From Hyphomicrobiaceae bacterium (lineage in GTDB: Bacteria > Pseudomonadota > Alphaproteobacteria > Rhizobiales > Hyphomicrobiaceae), in the NCBI GenBank assembly GCA_022842785.1, contig JALHOW010000012.1, positions 1-64,000 of the forward strand: a stretch of 64,000 bases of DNA, read 5' to 3'. The translations under genes were made by a program, and so were the position numbers. Position 1 is the stretch's first letter. The number at the start of each line of letters is the position of its first letter. This document shows, one piece after another, positions 56,264-64,000 of the stretch. The notes beneath the pieces are model-generated. The model worked only from the letters and a program-made list of their open reading frames with translations. It was not told where the DNA came from and did no database searches.

Positions 56264-57167
56264 TACCTCTGCAGGCGCTGGTTTCATATTGGTTCCGGTC
56301 ATTTGGGTTGTTTTCTTTTTGGCGATGGCCGTCGCCGGCTTCACCTTGGCGATCCGCGCCAATGTCCAACACACGGCGTCAGCAGCAGCCTCAGCCGAAG
56401 CGGCGGCGCTCGCAGACGCGGGCATTCATCTTGCGCTGCTCGATTTGACCGGTGGCCAAGCGGACGTCGCCTGGCGCCGCCGATTCCCGCCTGATGGAAA
56501 GCCGTATGCCTGTGGGGTCGGCGCCGGCCGCGTAGTTGTCATGGTGATGGATGAAGCCGGCAAGATCGATCTCAATCAGGCCGGCGAGCGGCACTTCCGT
56601 GCACTGTTTCGCGGGCTCGGTGTCGCGACGATCGAGGCGTCGAGTTTGGCGGCAGCCATCATCGACTATCGCGATTCAGATAGCACGCCGCTTCCCGGCG
56701 GGGCTGAGGACACCCAGTACCGTCAGGCAGGCCGCGCGGCCGGCCCCAAGAACGCACCCTTCGATTCAATTTATGAGCTGGCGCATGTGATCGGCATGGA
56801 CGAGGCGCTGCTTCGTAAGGCGCTGCCGCACGTGACGGTTCATTCCGCGCTATTGGGAGTTGATCCAACCAAAGCATCGTCGGGATTGATGACCATTCTC
56901 ACGGCGGGAAGCACGCACAGCCCCGATGATCAAGAGGAAGATGCGGACCAGCCCCCGCGCCGGCGCCTGCCGAGCGAGTTGTCGGCCGTCTCAACGCAAC
57001 GCGCGTTCGCGATCACGTCGCAGGCGACAGGCGAGCGGGGTGGCACCTTGGCGCGCGAAGCTATTGTCCGCCTCACGCGTTCTGGAGCGCAGCCCTACGA
57101 GATACTCTCGTGGCGTCAGGTAGGTGCCGTACCTGGTGGGCCGTGGGTTGATCTTGGCGCCTGTTGA
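56172..57167 (+). CDS. gspK: Type II secretion pseudopilin GspK
   Basis: This 331-residue protein is the large pseudopilin that caps the pseudopilus. Leader cleavage is AG/FILVPVIWVVFFLAMAVAGF; position +5 is not Glu, as is normal for GspK. The GspK domain shows KIDLNQAGERHFRALFRGLG and IIDYRDSDSTPLPGGAED. The gene overlaps gspD in another frame by 92 bases if the ATG at 56172 is used, or by 47 with the in-frame ATG at 56217; neither has a clear ribosome site. A perfect hairpin sits at its stop codon. Confidence 0.88.
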   Translation: MSSVESSISIRVRSAMVSPTAASSSTASSADTSAGAGFILVPVIWVVFFLAMAVAGFTLAIRANVQHTASAAASAEAAALADAGIHLALLDLTGGQADVAWRRRFPPDGKPYACGVGAGRVVVMVMDEAGKIDLNQAGERHFRALFRGLGVATIEASSLAAAIIDYRDSDSTPLPGGAEDTQYRQAGRAAGPKNAPFDSIYELAHVIGMDEALLRKALPHVTVHSALLGVDPTKASSGLMTILTAGSTHSPDDQEEDADQPPRRRLPSELSAVSTQRAFAITSQATGERGGTLAREAIVRLTRSGAQPYEILSWRQVGAVPGGPWVDLGAC

Positions 57168-57184
57168 GCAGCAACACGCTGCTC
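57166..57184. terminator. Hairpin at the end of the gsp operon
   Basis: GAGCAGC (57166-57172) and GCTGCTC (57178-57184) form a perfect seven-pair stem with an AACAC loop, starting inside the gspK stop codon. No T tract follows, so it may be a weak or Rho-linked terminator or an mRNA-end stabiliser. Confidence 0.4.
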
Positions 57185-57291
57185 CCCGGCTACGTTACGT
57201 CGATAGCTGCAATTGCGCTCAACAACGCACTGTTACCGCTCGCGCGGCTGCAGAGGAACTGTCGTGTGAATTGTGGGAGCTGAATGCCGCG

Positions 57292-57867
57292 TCAGGCGTT
57301 GCCGCTCGCCGGGGTTGCGCTGCTGGCCGGAGCCTTGACGTGCTGAACCGCCGGCTTGCCGCTCGGCCCGCGCGTCACGACCTTGAGGCCGCGCGATTTG
57401 AGTGGTCCGGTAATGGCCTGATCGATGAGTAGCTTGATGGCACGCGGCTCGCCGACCGCTTCCACAAGCCACGCATTGGTGCCACTCGCCCATTCCGATG
57501 GTTTGAGGCGGATCGGTCCTCCGACCTGCGCCGCCAAGCGCGCATCGACCTCCTTCGAGACGCTCGCCCAAATAATTGCCGCACGCGGCGTGGACAGCCC
57601 GCTCTCCTTATGACGTCCCTCGGCGATGGCAAACTGCCCCGTGGACAGCGCGGGAGTAACCATGAGCTCCAGCTCGCTCAGGAACATGTGCCGATGCTGG
57701 CGTGATTGAAGCAGGAGTGCAGTGATCTCCCCGAGCGACGCAGACATCCGCTTCGCGAGTGCGTTGATTTTCGCGGCATCGTCAGCGGTGAGCTTCCGTG
57801 AGGCCTTTCCATTGGGTGCCGGCTCCGACGCGGCCGAACCAGAGGATTTGCGGTCAGACACCGACAT
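57292..57867 (-). CDS. HlyC-like (RTX toxin-activating type) lysine acyltransferase
   Basis: This 191-residue protein matches the HlyC/toxin-activating acyltransferase family by eye, although the sequence is divergent. LGEITALLLQSRQHR (about 45-59) matches the conserved block carrying the catalytic His (His58 here); SELELMVTPALSTGQFAIA, AAIIWASVSKEVDARL and IRLKPSEWASGTNAWLVEAVGE follow in HlyC order. The SGDR motif Asp of HlyC is replaced (SGTN). HlyC enzymes use acyl-ACP to acylate lysines of RTX proteins before type I export. Start at 57867 follows GGGAGC. It is the last gene before a two-component pair and a giant peroxidase. Confidence 0.7.
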   Translation of the reverse strand: MSVSDRKSSGSAASEPAPNGKASRKLTADDAAKINALAKRMSASLGEITALLLQSRQHRHMFLSELELMVTPALSTGQFAIAEGRHKESGLSTPRAAIIWASVSKEVDARLAAQVGGPIRLKPSEWASGTNAWLVEAVGEPRAIKLLIDQAITGPLKSRGLKVVTRGPSGKPAVQHVKAPASSATPASGNA

Positions 57868-57938
57868 ATGCTCGCTCCCGCGCGTTGCTGAAATAAGTTC
57901 TAGGATCAGAGGTCCGCATTCGCCCAAGCGGTGCGTCT

Positions 57939-58598
57939 TCAGAGGCTATGGCTCAATTTCATTCCGCCCGACGCGGCGATCGCTTCCACGCGATTGCGCG
58001 CACCAAGCTTCTGCAGAATGTTCGTCATGTAGTGCTTGATGGTCTTCTCGCTCAGGCCGAACCGGCGAGCAATTTCCTTGTTGGTTTGGCCGATGGCTAC
58101 TTCCTTCAGGATTTGCTGCTCACGTGGCGTGAGTTGCTCGAGGGGCGAGGGGGCTGCCTTGGCCTTTGATGCGGGCTGACCTGAGGTCGTCAGTAAGCGC
58201 GCAGCGAATGCCGGCGTAATGTACGTTTCGCCTCCGGCGACGCTTCGGATCGTGCTCACCAGATCGGATCCGCCGATGCCTTTCAGAATGTAACCACATG
58301 CACCTGCTTCAAGCGCTGCAGTGACGTCCGAATACTCCTCCGACACGGTGAGGAAGAGTACTCGGATGCCGGGGTTCGCGCTCTTGATGGCGCGGGCTGC
58401 TGCGATGCCGCTGCCCGGCATGCTCACGTCGAGGATCATCAGATCCGGCGCGTGCTCGCTACCTATGCGGATGGCGTCGTTGGCACTTTCGCCAACGCTG
58501 ACGATCTCGAAATCTTTCTCGCATTCGAGGACGGAGGCGATGCCCTGACGCATGAGCGGATGGTCATCGACGACAGCAATACGCAAACGCTTATTCAT
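57939..58598 (-). CDS. NarL/FixJ-type response regulator
   Basis: This 219-residue regulator has a receiver domain (about 5-122; Asp in LMILDVSMPG is the phosphoacceptor; KGIGG near 105 carries the conserved Lys) and a LuxR-type helix-turn-helix (LTPREQQILKEVAIGQTNKEIARRFGLSEKTIKHYMTNILQKLGARNR, about 150-200). The start codon overlaps the kinase stop by four bases. It is followed after a short gap by the acyltransferase gene, so it may share an operon with it. Confidence 0.94.
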   Translation of the reverse strand: MNKRLRIAVVDDHPLMRQGIASVLECEKDFEIVSVGESANDAIRIGSEHAPDLMILDVSMPGSGIAAARAIKSANPGIRVLFLTVSEEYSDVTAALEAGACGYILKGIGGSDLVSTIRSVAGGETYITPAFAARLLTTSGQPASKAKAAPSPLEQLTPREQQILKEVAIGQTNKEIARRFGLSEKTIKHYMTNILQKLGARNRVEAIAASGGMKLSHSL

Positions 58599-60073
58599 GT
58601 TCGCTCGACCAATGGCAAATTTACGATGATGGATGTACCGGTACTGTGAGGAGACAGGATATCGAAGTGGCCACCGAGGGCTTCTACCCGATTGCGAAGC
58701 CCGGCAATTCCTAACGCATCGCCCCGACGACTTCGTGCGAACGATGCAATCCCCGGGCCAGCGTCCTTAATCGTGAGGGTGACGCTATTCCCGTCGGATG
58801 CAACGCCGACGAACTGCTCGCGCCCACCCGCGTGACGGAAGGCATTGTTAAGGCCTTCCTGAATGCAGCGGAACAGGCACGTCTTGATCCCAAGAGGAAG
58901 ATCGTTCTCTGGTAGTGATATCTGCGATCTGACGTCGGTTTGCGTGCGCTGCTTATGGTCGGCAATGGCCATCTTCACGATATCGACGGCATGTAGATTG
59001 CCGAGCTGAGGAAGAGCGAGGCCCTTGGCTATGCCGCGCAATTCCGTAAGCGCATCCTGCGTTATGCGACGCGCGCCATCGAGCAACTCGGAACGCCGAC
59101 GCTGGCTCTTGGCATCCGTCACCGCGTCCGTGGAAACCTCTCCGAGGCGTAGAAGCGCCGCGCTCAGGAGCTGAGCAGGGCCATCGTGCAAATCCGCCCC
59201 GATCCGCCTCAGAATTTGATCTGAAAGCTCTACATTGCGGTGCTGAGCCTCGCGGACCAGGCGTGCCAGACGCTCATTTTGTTCCATTAACTGCGTCTCG
59301 AGCTCGCGCTTGAGAGCAATCGTTTGGTCCTGTTCGCCTATAATTCTGCCGCCGCGGCGAACGATGCTGAAAATCAGAAAAAGCATCACCAGACTTACGG
59401 TGCCGACCAAAAGCAGGCCTTGAATTCTGGCTTTCGAGAGCGCCGTCACGAGATCCAAGGCATCGAGGTAAATCTCGGCAACGGCAATAATATCTTGAGT
59501 GCCGGTCGCATAAATCGGGAAATATACCTCGAGTATCCTCTGTCCATACTGGCGTTGGGCTATCGATTCGGCGTCATTATCGTCATCCAGGTGAGCTGCG
59601 ACGCGTCCTGAAAGCGCTTCCTGAAGTTCGGCTGTGGCCTGAGGTGTGGTCCCGATTGCAGCGGTATCTGAGCTGAAGAGAACGCGTCCCTCGCGGTTCC
59701 ATATTTTAAGGTCCAGAAGCCGGCGACCGAGAATTGTATTTTCGGATATTTTTGTCAGTTCTTGATGCGTATCGGTGCTGAGTTGCGGTTTTGAGCGCAG
59801 CTCCTGGAGAATGATGCGAATTTTATCTTCGACAAGTAGCGAAGAAGTTCGTGCAACCTCGTCGACAACAGCCGCTCGAAGGCGGCTGTCGAGCCAGCCG
59901 GCAATGAACACGAGCGCAAATAATGCGAGTGCCGCCGAGACAATAAGATAATGCCGAGCGAAATTTCGCTCGTTCCACAAACTCACACCCTCGTTTCCGC
60001 CCGAGGTCTGGCCAATTTCCGACCAAAGTCGGGATCTGGGGTAGGACCTCAGTCCATGATTCTGTTCGGACAT
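58595..60073 (-). CDS. NarX-type sensor histidine kinase
   Basis: This 492-residue kinase has two membrane helices (about 42-60 and 224-242) flanking a periplasmic sensor of about 160 residues, then a HisKA_3 domain with the phosphoacceptor His in IGADLHDGPAQLLSAALLRL and a HATPase with N-box GLNNAFRHAGG and G boxes DAGPGI and GIAGLRNRVEALGG. The sensor resembles a single-Cache fold. HisKA_3 kinases partner LuxR-type regulators, matching the next gene. Stop overlaps the regulator start. ATG at 60073 has GGAAAG upstream. The signal is unknown, but redox or metal cues are plausible. Confidence 0.93.
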   Translation of the reverse strand: MSEQNHGLRSYPRSRLWSEIGQTSGGNEGVSLWNERNFARHYLIVSAALALFALVFIAGWLDSRLRAAVVDEVARTSSLLVEDKIRIILQELRSKPQLSTDTHQELTKISENTILGRRLLDLKIWNREGRVLFSSDTAAIGTTPQATAELQEALSGRVAAHLDDDNDAESIAQRQYGQRILEVYFPIYATGTQDIIAVAEIYLDALDLVTALSKARIQGLLLVGTVSLVMLFLIFSIVRRGGRIIGEQDQTIALKRELETQLMEQNERLARLVREAQHRNVELSDQILRRIGADLHDGPAQLLSAALLRLGEVSTDAVTDAKSQRRRSELLDGARRITQDALTELRGIAKGLALPQLGNLHAVDIVKMAIADHKQRTQTDVRSQISLPENDLPLGIKTCLFRCIQEGLNNAFRHAGGREQFVGVASDGNSVTLTIKDAGPGIASFARSRRGDALGIAGLRNRVEALGGHFDILSPHSTGTSIIVNLPLVERT

Positions 60074-60566
60074 CTTTCCATGTCGTCCCGGACAGACACA
60101 GATCAAAGTATGTCTAAAGTTTGCACCAGTGTGGAACGATGAATTGCCAAAATCAAGCTGGCTTTCGGTTCACCCCCGCCCTGGAGCAACTAAAAAATTC
60201 GTAAGACTTTGAATTTGCGTCACTTAATTAGTGCGCGACCTCGGAGTCCTCATATGGAAACGCGCAAGGTAGACGGAGCGAACGTGCTCCTGGCGCTGTG
60301 CCGAGATTCCACGCATGGGCTAAATTTCAGCCTTTATCCGCTGAATTTTAAACAGTTGAACGACGTTGCAATTTTCAGCTCCCGAACTTTCTCCAGTTGC
60401 TCGCATCGCAAATCTGCGGCCCCGCGACTCGATTGCGATCAGCGCACGCGACTGCGCAATGGCGCGACCATCCCGCTCGTTGAATTACCACGCAAAATCG
60501 GAGCTCAGACCTGAGCCAGCCATCAGCATCGGCATCTGCATCTTGATTTGAAGTGGAGTACGTAAA
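60074..60566. other. Intergenic region upstream of the giant peroxidase
   Basis: About 490 bases, slightly lower in GC than neighbours, lie between the divergent histidine kinase and peroxidase genes. A short interrupted palindrome CACTTAATTAGTG lies at 60221-60233 and could be an operator. Open frames in this stretch (for example 60209-60514) look non-coding. No riboswitch or tRNA was recognised. Confidence 0.5.
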
Positions 60567-63500
60567 ATGGCCCTCACGCTTAACCTTCACGACCTCGACT
60601 TCATCCTTAAGCAGATCAAGATCGCTGAGGCCCACTCGAACGGTGCCGCGCTGACGGAAATCCGTCTCACAGCCGTCGGGGGTGAGGTTGTCGCCGATCC
60701 GACCGCTTATGGACCGCAAGGTCAGTGGCTCGGTGATCCGGCCGCTCCGCGAGCGATCCCCGATCCGAAGACGCCGTTCGGCCTGCGTACCGTTGACGGC
60801 AGCTACAACAATCTCGTCGAGGGCCGGACGCTCTGGGGTGCTGCGGATCAGCCGATGCCGCGCATGCTCAATGAGAGTTATCGGAATGATGGTGACGGCG
60901 ACGCCATGCCGCTCGGTCCGCCCGGAGGGCCGGTCGTCACGAACAACGACTACGGCGTCGTGAACGGCGTGCCGACCGGCACTAACGGTGGTCACACGGG
61001 CAATGTCGCGGACGCGGATCCGCGCATCATTTCGAATCTCATCGTCGACATGAGCCTGAACAATCCCGCGGCCATTCTCGCGGCGCTCACGTTTGCAGGC
61101 TCCGCGAACCCGCATGCCGATCTTGCCGCGCTTCAGGCTCTCCGCACTGCGAATCCCGGCGCCGTTACTGCAGCTGAGACAGCGCTGAATACCGCGGTTG
61201 CCGCGCTTCAAACCGCGGTCGGCAACTTCGTTGCCACTGATCCAGCCACAATCGATGCGGTGCAGACCGCGGCTGCGGCGGTGACCGCCGCCGAGGCCGT
61301 TTTGGCCAGCGCGCAGGCTGCGGGCAATCCTCAGGCCGTGCTCGATCTAGCCAGGGAGATGGGCATCATCAATGAACAGAACCATCTCATCATCCCCAAC
61401 GTGGCTCCTGACGAGGGTATCTCCGCGCCCTTCAATGCCTGGATGACGTTCTTCGGCCAGTTCTTCGACCACGGCCTCGACTTGATCAACAAGGGCGGTA
61501 ACGGCACTGTCTACATCCCGCTGATGCCTGACGATCCCCTGGTCACACACGGGCCGGACGGTATCGCGGGCAATGGGGACGAAGTTCCTCCGTCCATGCG
61601 CTTCATGGTGCTGACGCGCGCCACGACGGTTGACGGTCCCGATGGACCGACGCAGGTCAACCAGACCACGCCCTTCGTCGATCAGAACCAGACCTACACC
61701 TCCCACGCTTCGCATCAGGTCTTTCTGCGCGAATACCACATGGTCGACGGCGCGCCGGTTGCGACTGGCAGCCTGCTCGAGGGGCAGAACGGCGGCCTTG
61801 CGACCTGGGCCGACATCAAGACGCAGGCGCGCGAACTGCTCGGTATCGAATTGACGGACGGTGACGTCCTCAACATCCCGTTGCTGCGCACCGATGCCTA
61901 CGGTCAGTTCATCCGTGGTGACAACGGCCTCCCACTCCTCGTGACGGGCGTTGGAGGCGATGGCATTCCGAACACGGCGGACGACGTCGTTGTCGAAGGC
62001 AATCTGACGACGCCGATCAACACTTTTGCGGTGAGTGCGGTCCGCATCGGCCACGCATTTCTCGATGATATCGCGCACGCTGCGAATCCGATGGACAGCC
62101 AGACCGGCGCAATGAAGCAGGCCGACGCGGACGATGCGCTGGGCCTTTCCATGTTCTCGGACGGCTTCCAGTCGGTCGACCTCTCGGACACCGGAGCTGG
62201 CGTGATCGTCAATCCACTCGGCAATTATACGTTGACGAGCCCGAGTGGCTGGACGATTTCGGGGGGCCTCGGCGGTACTTACGACCCCATCGCGACAATC
62301 ATCGATGACGGAGGCCACGGTGGCGGAAATGTCGTCTGGCTTACGGGCGGGGCAGCGCTCGCCCGTGATACCGGCATTTCGCTTGCGAGTGGCCGAAGCT
62401 ATTCGCTCTCTTTCAACGTCGGCGACCGCTCAGACCAGGATTTTGGGGGCGGCATTGCGCGCCTGGTAAGCGCCGATAACACAGTCATTGCAAGCGTTGT
62501 CATTCCCACGCCGGGAGAGGCCGAATGGACCGGTGTGACATTGAGCACTGGGCCGATCGCTGCAGCACTCGCTGGACAACAGCTTCGCATCGAGATCGTG
62601 CACAGCGGGTCTGGTGGTCAGATTCTGGTCGACGACGTCAGGCTGGCATCCAACGTCCCAGGCACGTACGACAACGAGCTGCTCAACCGCCACTTCATCA
62701 CAGGTGACGGTCGCGGCAACGAGAACTTCGGTCTGACCGCCGTGCACCACGTGTTCCATTCGGAGCACAACAGGCAGGTGCTGGTGAACAAGGTCAGCAT
62801 CCTGCAGGACGGCGACCTCACGTTCGTCAATCAGTGGCTGCTCAACCCGATTTCACAGGCTGAGCTCGACACCATAAAAGCGTCGCTGACGGGTAACCTG
62901 GCCAATGTGATCACCTCGCTGGAGGACGGTAATGTTGGAACTGGCCCCGCCGGCATAAACCTCGTGTGGAATGGCGAGCGTCTGTTCCAGACAGCGCGTT
63001 TCGCGACCGAGATGCAATACCAGCACCTCGTGTTCGAGGAATTTGCGCGCAAGGTTCAGCCCAACATCGACCCGTTCATCTTCAATAGCGTCACCGATAT
63101 AAACCCGGCGATTTTCTCGGAGTTCGCGAACACGGTCTACCGCTTCGGTCACTCGATGTTGACCGAGTCGATGCCGCGCGCGTTCCTGGCATCCGATGAA
63201 GGCTTCGACGGCAATTTCCTCAGCACGGTCGATAACGGTCTCATCGATGCGTTCTTGAATCCGATCGCGTTCGGCATCGGGGCCAATGGAGAATCGATTA
63301 CGCATGCCGCAGCGGCTGGTGCGGTCGTACGCGGCCTGACTGCGGAACGCGGAAACGCCATTGACGAGTTCATCGTCGATGCCCTCCGTAATAATCTTTT
63401 GGGCCTGCCGCTCGACCTCGCCGCGATCAACATCGCGCGCGGTCGTGACACCGGTATTCCGACGCTCAACGAAGCGCGGGCGGAACTTTTTGCGGCAACC

Positions 63501-64000
63501 GGACAGAGCTTCCTCAAGCCCTACGAGAGTTGGGTCGATTTCGCGGCAAACCTCAAGAACCCGCTGTCGATCGTGAATTTCATTGCCGCATATGGCACGC
63601 ACAGCTTGATCTTGAGCGCGACGACGCTCGAGCAGAAACGGGCCGTTGCCATGGAGCTCGTGTTTGGCGTGGAGGCAGACGGAACGACGCCATCGGACAT
63701 CGCAGATCGCCTCGACTTCCTGAATGCGCGAGGCATCTACGCGGAAAATGCTCCCACACCGCCGCCGGGAGATCCAATCCCGGCATATCTGCACAATCGC
63801 GGCGGCCTCGACTTTGTGGATCTCTGGATTGGCGGCCTCGCCGAGCGCATTCTACTGTTCAACGGCATGCTCGGCTCGACGTTCAATGCCGTCTTCGAAA
63901 TCCAGATGGAAAACCTGCAGGATGCCGACAGATTCTATTATCTGACGCGTACGCAGGGCATGAACTTCATCGACCAGCTCGAGAACAATGCCTTCGCGAA
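60567..64000 (+). CDS. Animal-type haem peroxidase, giant secreted form (3' end beyond the window)
   Basis: At least 1144 residues are encoded with no stop. Catalytic residues of the peroxidase-cyclooxygenase superfamily are all present: distal His302 in FFGQFFDHGLDL, distal Arg716 and heme-linked Glu719 in GDGRGNEN, and proximal His862 in RFGHSML; GGLAERI...GMLGSTFNAVF marks the end of the catalytic domain near 1090-1115. No N-terminal signal is visible (MALTLNLHDLDFILKQIK), fitting type I export with a C-terminal signal. Residues about 548-698 form an inserted beta-rich module; an Ala-rich helical segment lies at 170-250. RTX-like repeats would lie past the edge. ATG at 60567 follows GGAG. 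Resembles MopA-type Mn oxidase, but this is not shown. Confidence 0.93.
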   Translation, partial: MALTLNLHDLDFILKQIKIAEAHSNGAALTEIRLTAVGGEVVADPTAYGPQGQWLGDPAAPRAIPDPKTPFGLRTVDGSYNNLVEGRTLWGAADQPMPRMLNESYRNDGDGDAMPLGPPGGPVVTNNDYGVVNGVPTGTNGGHTGNVADADPRIISNLIVDMSLNNPAAILAALTFAGSANPHADLAALQALRTANPGAVTAAETALNTAVAALQTAVGNFVATDPATIDAVQTAAAAVTAAEAVLASAQAAGNPQAVLDLAREMGIINEQNHLIIPNVAPDEGISAPFNAWMTFFGQFFDHGLDLINKGGNGTVYIPLMPDDPLVTHGPDGIAGNGDEVPPSMRFMVLTRATTVDGPDGPTQVNQTTPFVDQNQTYTSHASHQVFLREYHMVDGAPVATGSLLEGQNGGLATWADIKTQARELLGIELTDGDVLNIPLLRTDAYGQFIRGDNGLPLLVTGVGGDGIPNTADDVVVEGNLTTPINTFAVSAVRIGHAFLDDIAHAANPMDSQTGAMKQADADDALGLSMFSDGFQSVDLSDTGAGVIVNPLGNYTLTSPSGWTISGGLGGTYDPIATIIDDGGHGGGNVVWLTGGAALARDTGISLASGRSYSLSFNVGDRSDQDFGGGIARLVSADNTVIASVVIPTPGEAEWTGVTLSTGPIAAALAGQQLRIEIVHSGSGGQILVDDVRLASNVPGTYDNELLNRHFITGDGRGNENFGLTAVHHVFHSEHNRQVLVNKVSILQDGDLTFVNQWLLNPISQAELDTIKASLTGNLANVITSLEDGNVGTGPAGINLVWNGERLFQTARFATEMQYQHLVFEEFARKVQPNIDPFIFNSVTDINPAIFSEFANTVYRFGHSMLTESMPRAFLASDEGFDGNFLSTVDNGLIDAFLNPIAFGIGANGESITHAAAAGAVVRGLTAERGNAIDEFIVDALRNNLLGLPLDLAAINIARGRDTGIPTLNEARAELFAATGQSFLKPYESWVDFAANLKNPLSIVNFIAAYGTHSLILSATTLEQKRAVAMELVFGVEADGTTPSDIADRLDFLNARGIYAENAPTPPPGDPIPAYLHNRGGLDFVDLWIGGLAERILLFNGMLGSTFNAVFEIQMENLQDADRFYYLTRTQGMNFIDQLENNAFA

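Noticed and set aside
45816-57167. Type IV pilus or competence pseudopilus system
   Set aside because: GspK, GspL, GspM and the secretin domain order match type II secretion, and no PilT, PilQ-AMIN or major pilin genes are present.
60209-60514. Open frame of 101 codons before the peroxidase
   Set aside because: No ribosome site, composition unlike neighbours, no motif; more likely control DNA.
61347-62318. Antisense frames opposite the peroxidase, such as one of 323 codons
   Set aside because: They run against an unmistakable peroxidase with intact catalytic residues.
1-64000. CRISPR arrays, insertion sequences, prophage genes
   Set aside because: None seen: no regularly spaced direct repeats, no transposase or integrase.

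Overview
The window is dense, GC-rich alphaproteobacterial chromosome (about 63% G+C by eye). Several features suggest Hyphomicrobiales: the DUF1036-pyruvate kinase pair, paired inverted REP-type palindromes, a DUF1127 protein and a peptidase-only prepilin peptidase. Hyphomicrobium/Pedomicrobium-like bacteria are a tempting guess because of the oxidase island at the right end, but the species cannot be fixed from the sequence. No transposase, integrase, phage gene or CRISPR array was seen.

Left part (1-13.0 kb): the 5' part of the RNase P RNA gene (rnpB, minus strand) runs off the left edge. It is followed by an aldehyde dehydrogenase, a two-CBS-domain protein, DUF1127 and other small proteins, a LysR regulator, tRNA-Leu(UAA), a class III CoA-transferase next to 3-hydroxybutyrate dehydrogenase, a REP pair, argJ, a lone znuB-type permease, ispG, apaG and argE.

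13.0-25.5 kb: ten minus-strand genes form one likely catabolic operon. Transcription order is two paralogous family-5 solute-binding proteins, an Opp/Dpp-type transporter (two permeases, two ATPases), a lone molybdopterin hydroxylase large subunit, a four-carbon acid sugar kinase (OtnK type), a class II aldolase-fold decarboxylase (OtnC type) and an SDR dehydrogenase. The gene set suggests uptake of a small compound and its conversion to triose phosphate, with the substrate unknown.

25.6-38.8 kb: an unusual free-standing protein made only of EF-G domains III-V with no GTPase domain; then parC, glycerate kinase, DUF1036-pyk, a cation diffusion facilitator, a fatty acid desaturase, a PfkB kinase, a TIM-barrel isomerase and transketolase.

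38.8-64 kb: an extracellular redox-enzyme island. Two tandem, near-identical Tat-signal multicopper oxidases are bracketed by two SCO copper chaperones, one of them fused to cytochrome c and lacking the usual copper-ligand His. Next comes a compact type II secretion system in two divergent arms (GspO-G, GspE-F-H-I-J, GspL-M-N/C-D-K). It is followed by a HlyC-like lysine acyltransferase, a NarL/NarX-type two-component pair and a very large animal-type haem peroxidase that runs off the right edge. The peroxidase has complete catalytic residues, no N-terminal signal and an inserted beta-rich module. Tat export plus type II secretion would suit folded copper oxidases, and the peroxidase/acyltransferase pair points to RTX-like type I export. 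The combination resembles the enzymes implicated in bacterial Mn(II) oxidation (multicopper oxidases and MopA-type haem peroxidases), but that function is inference.
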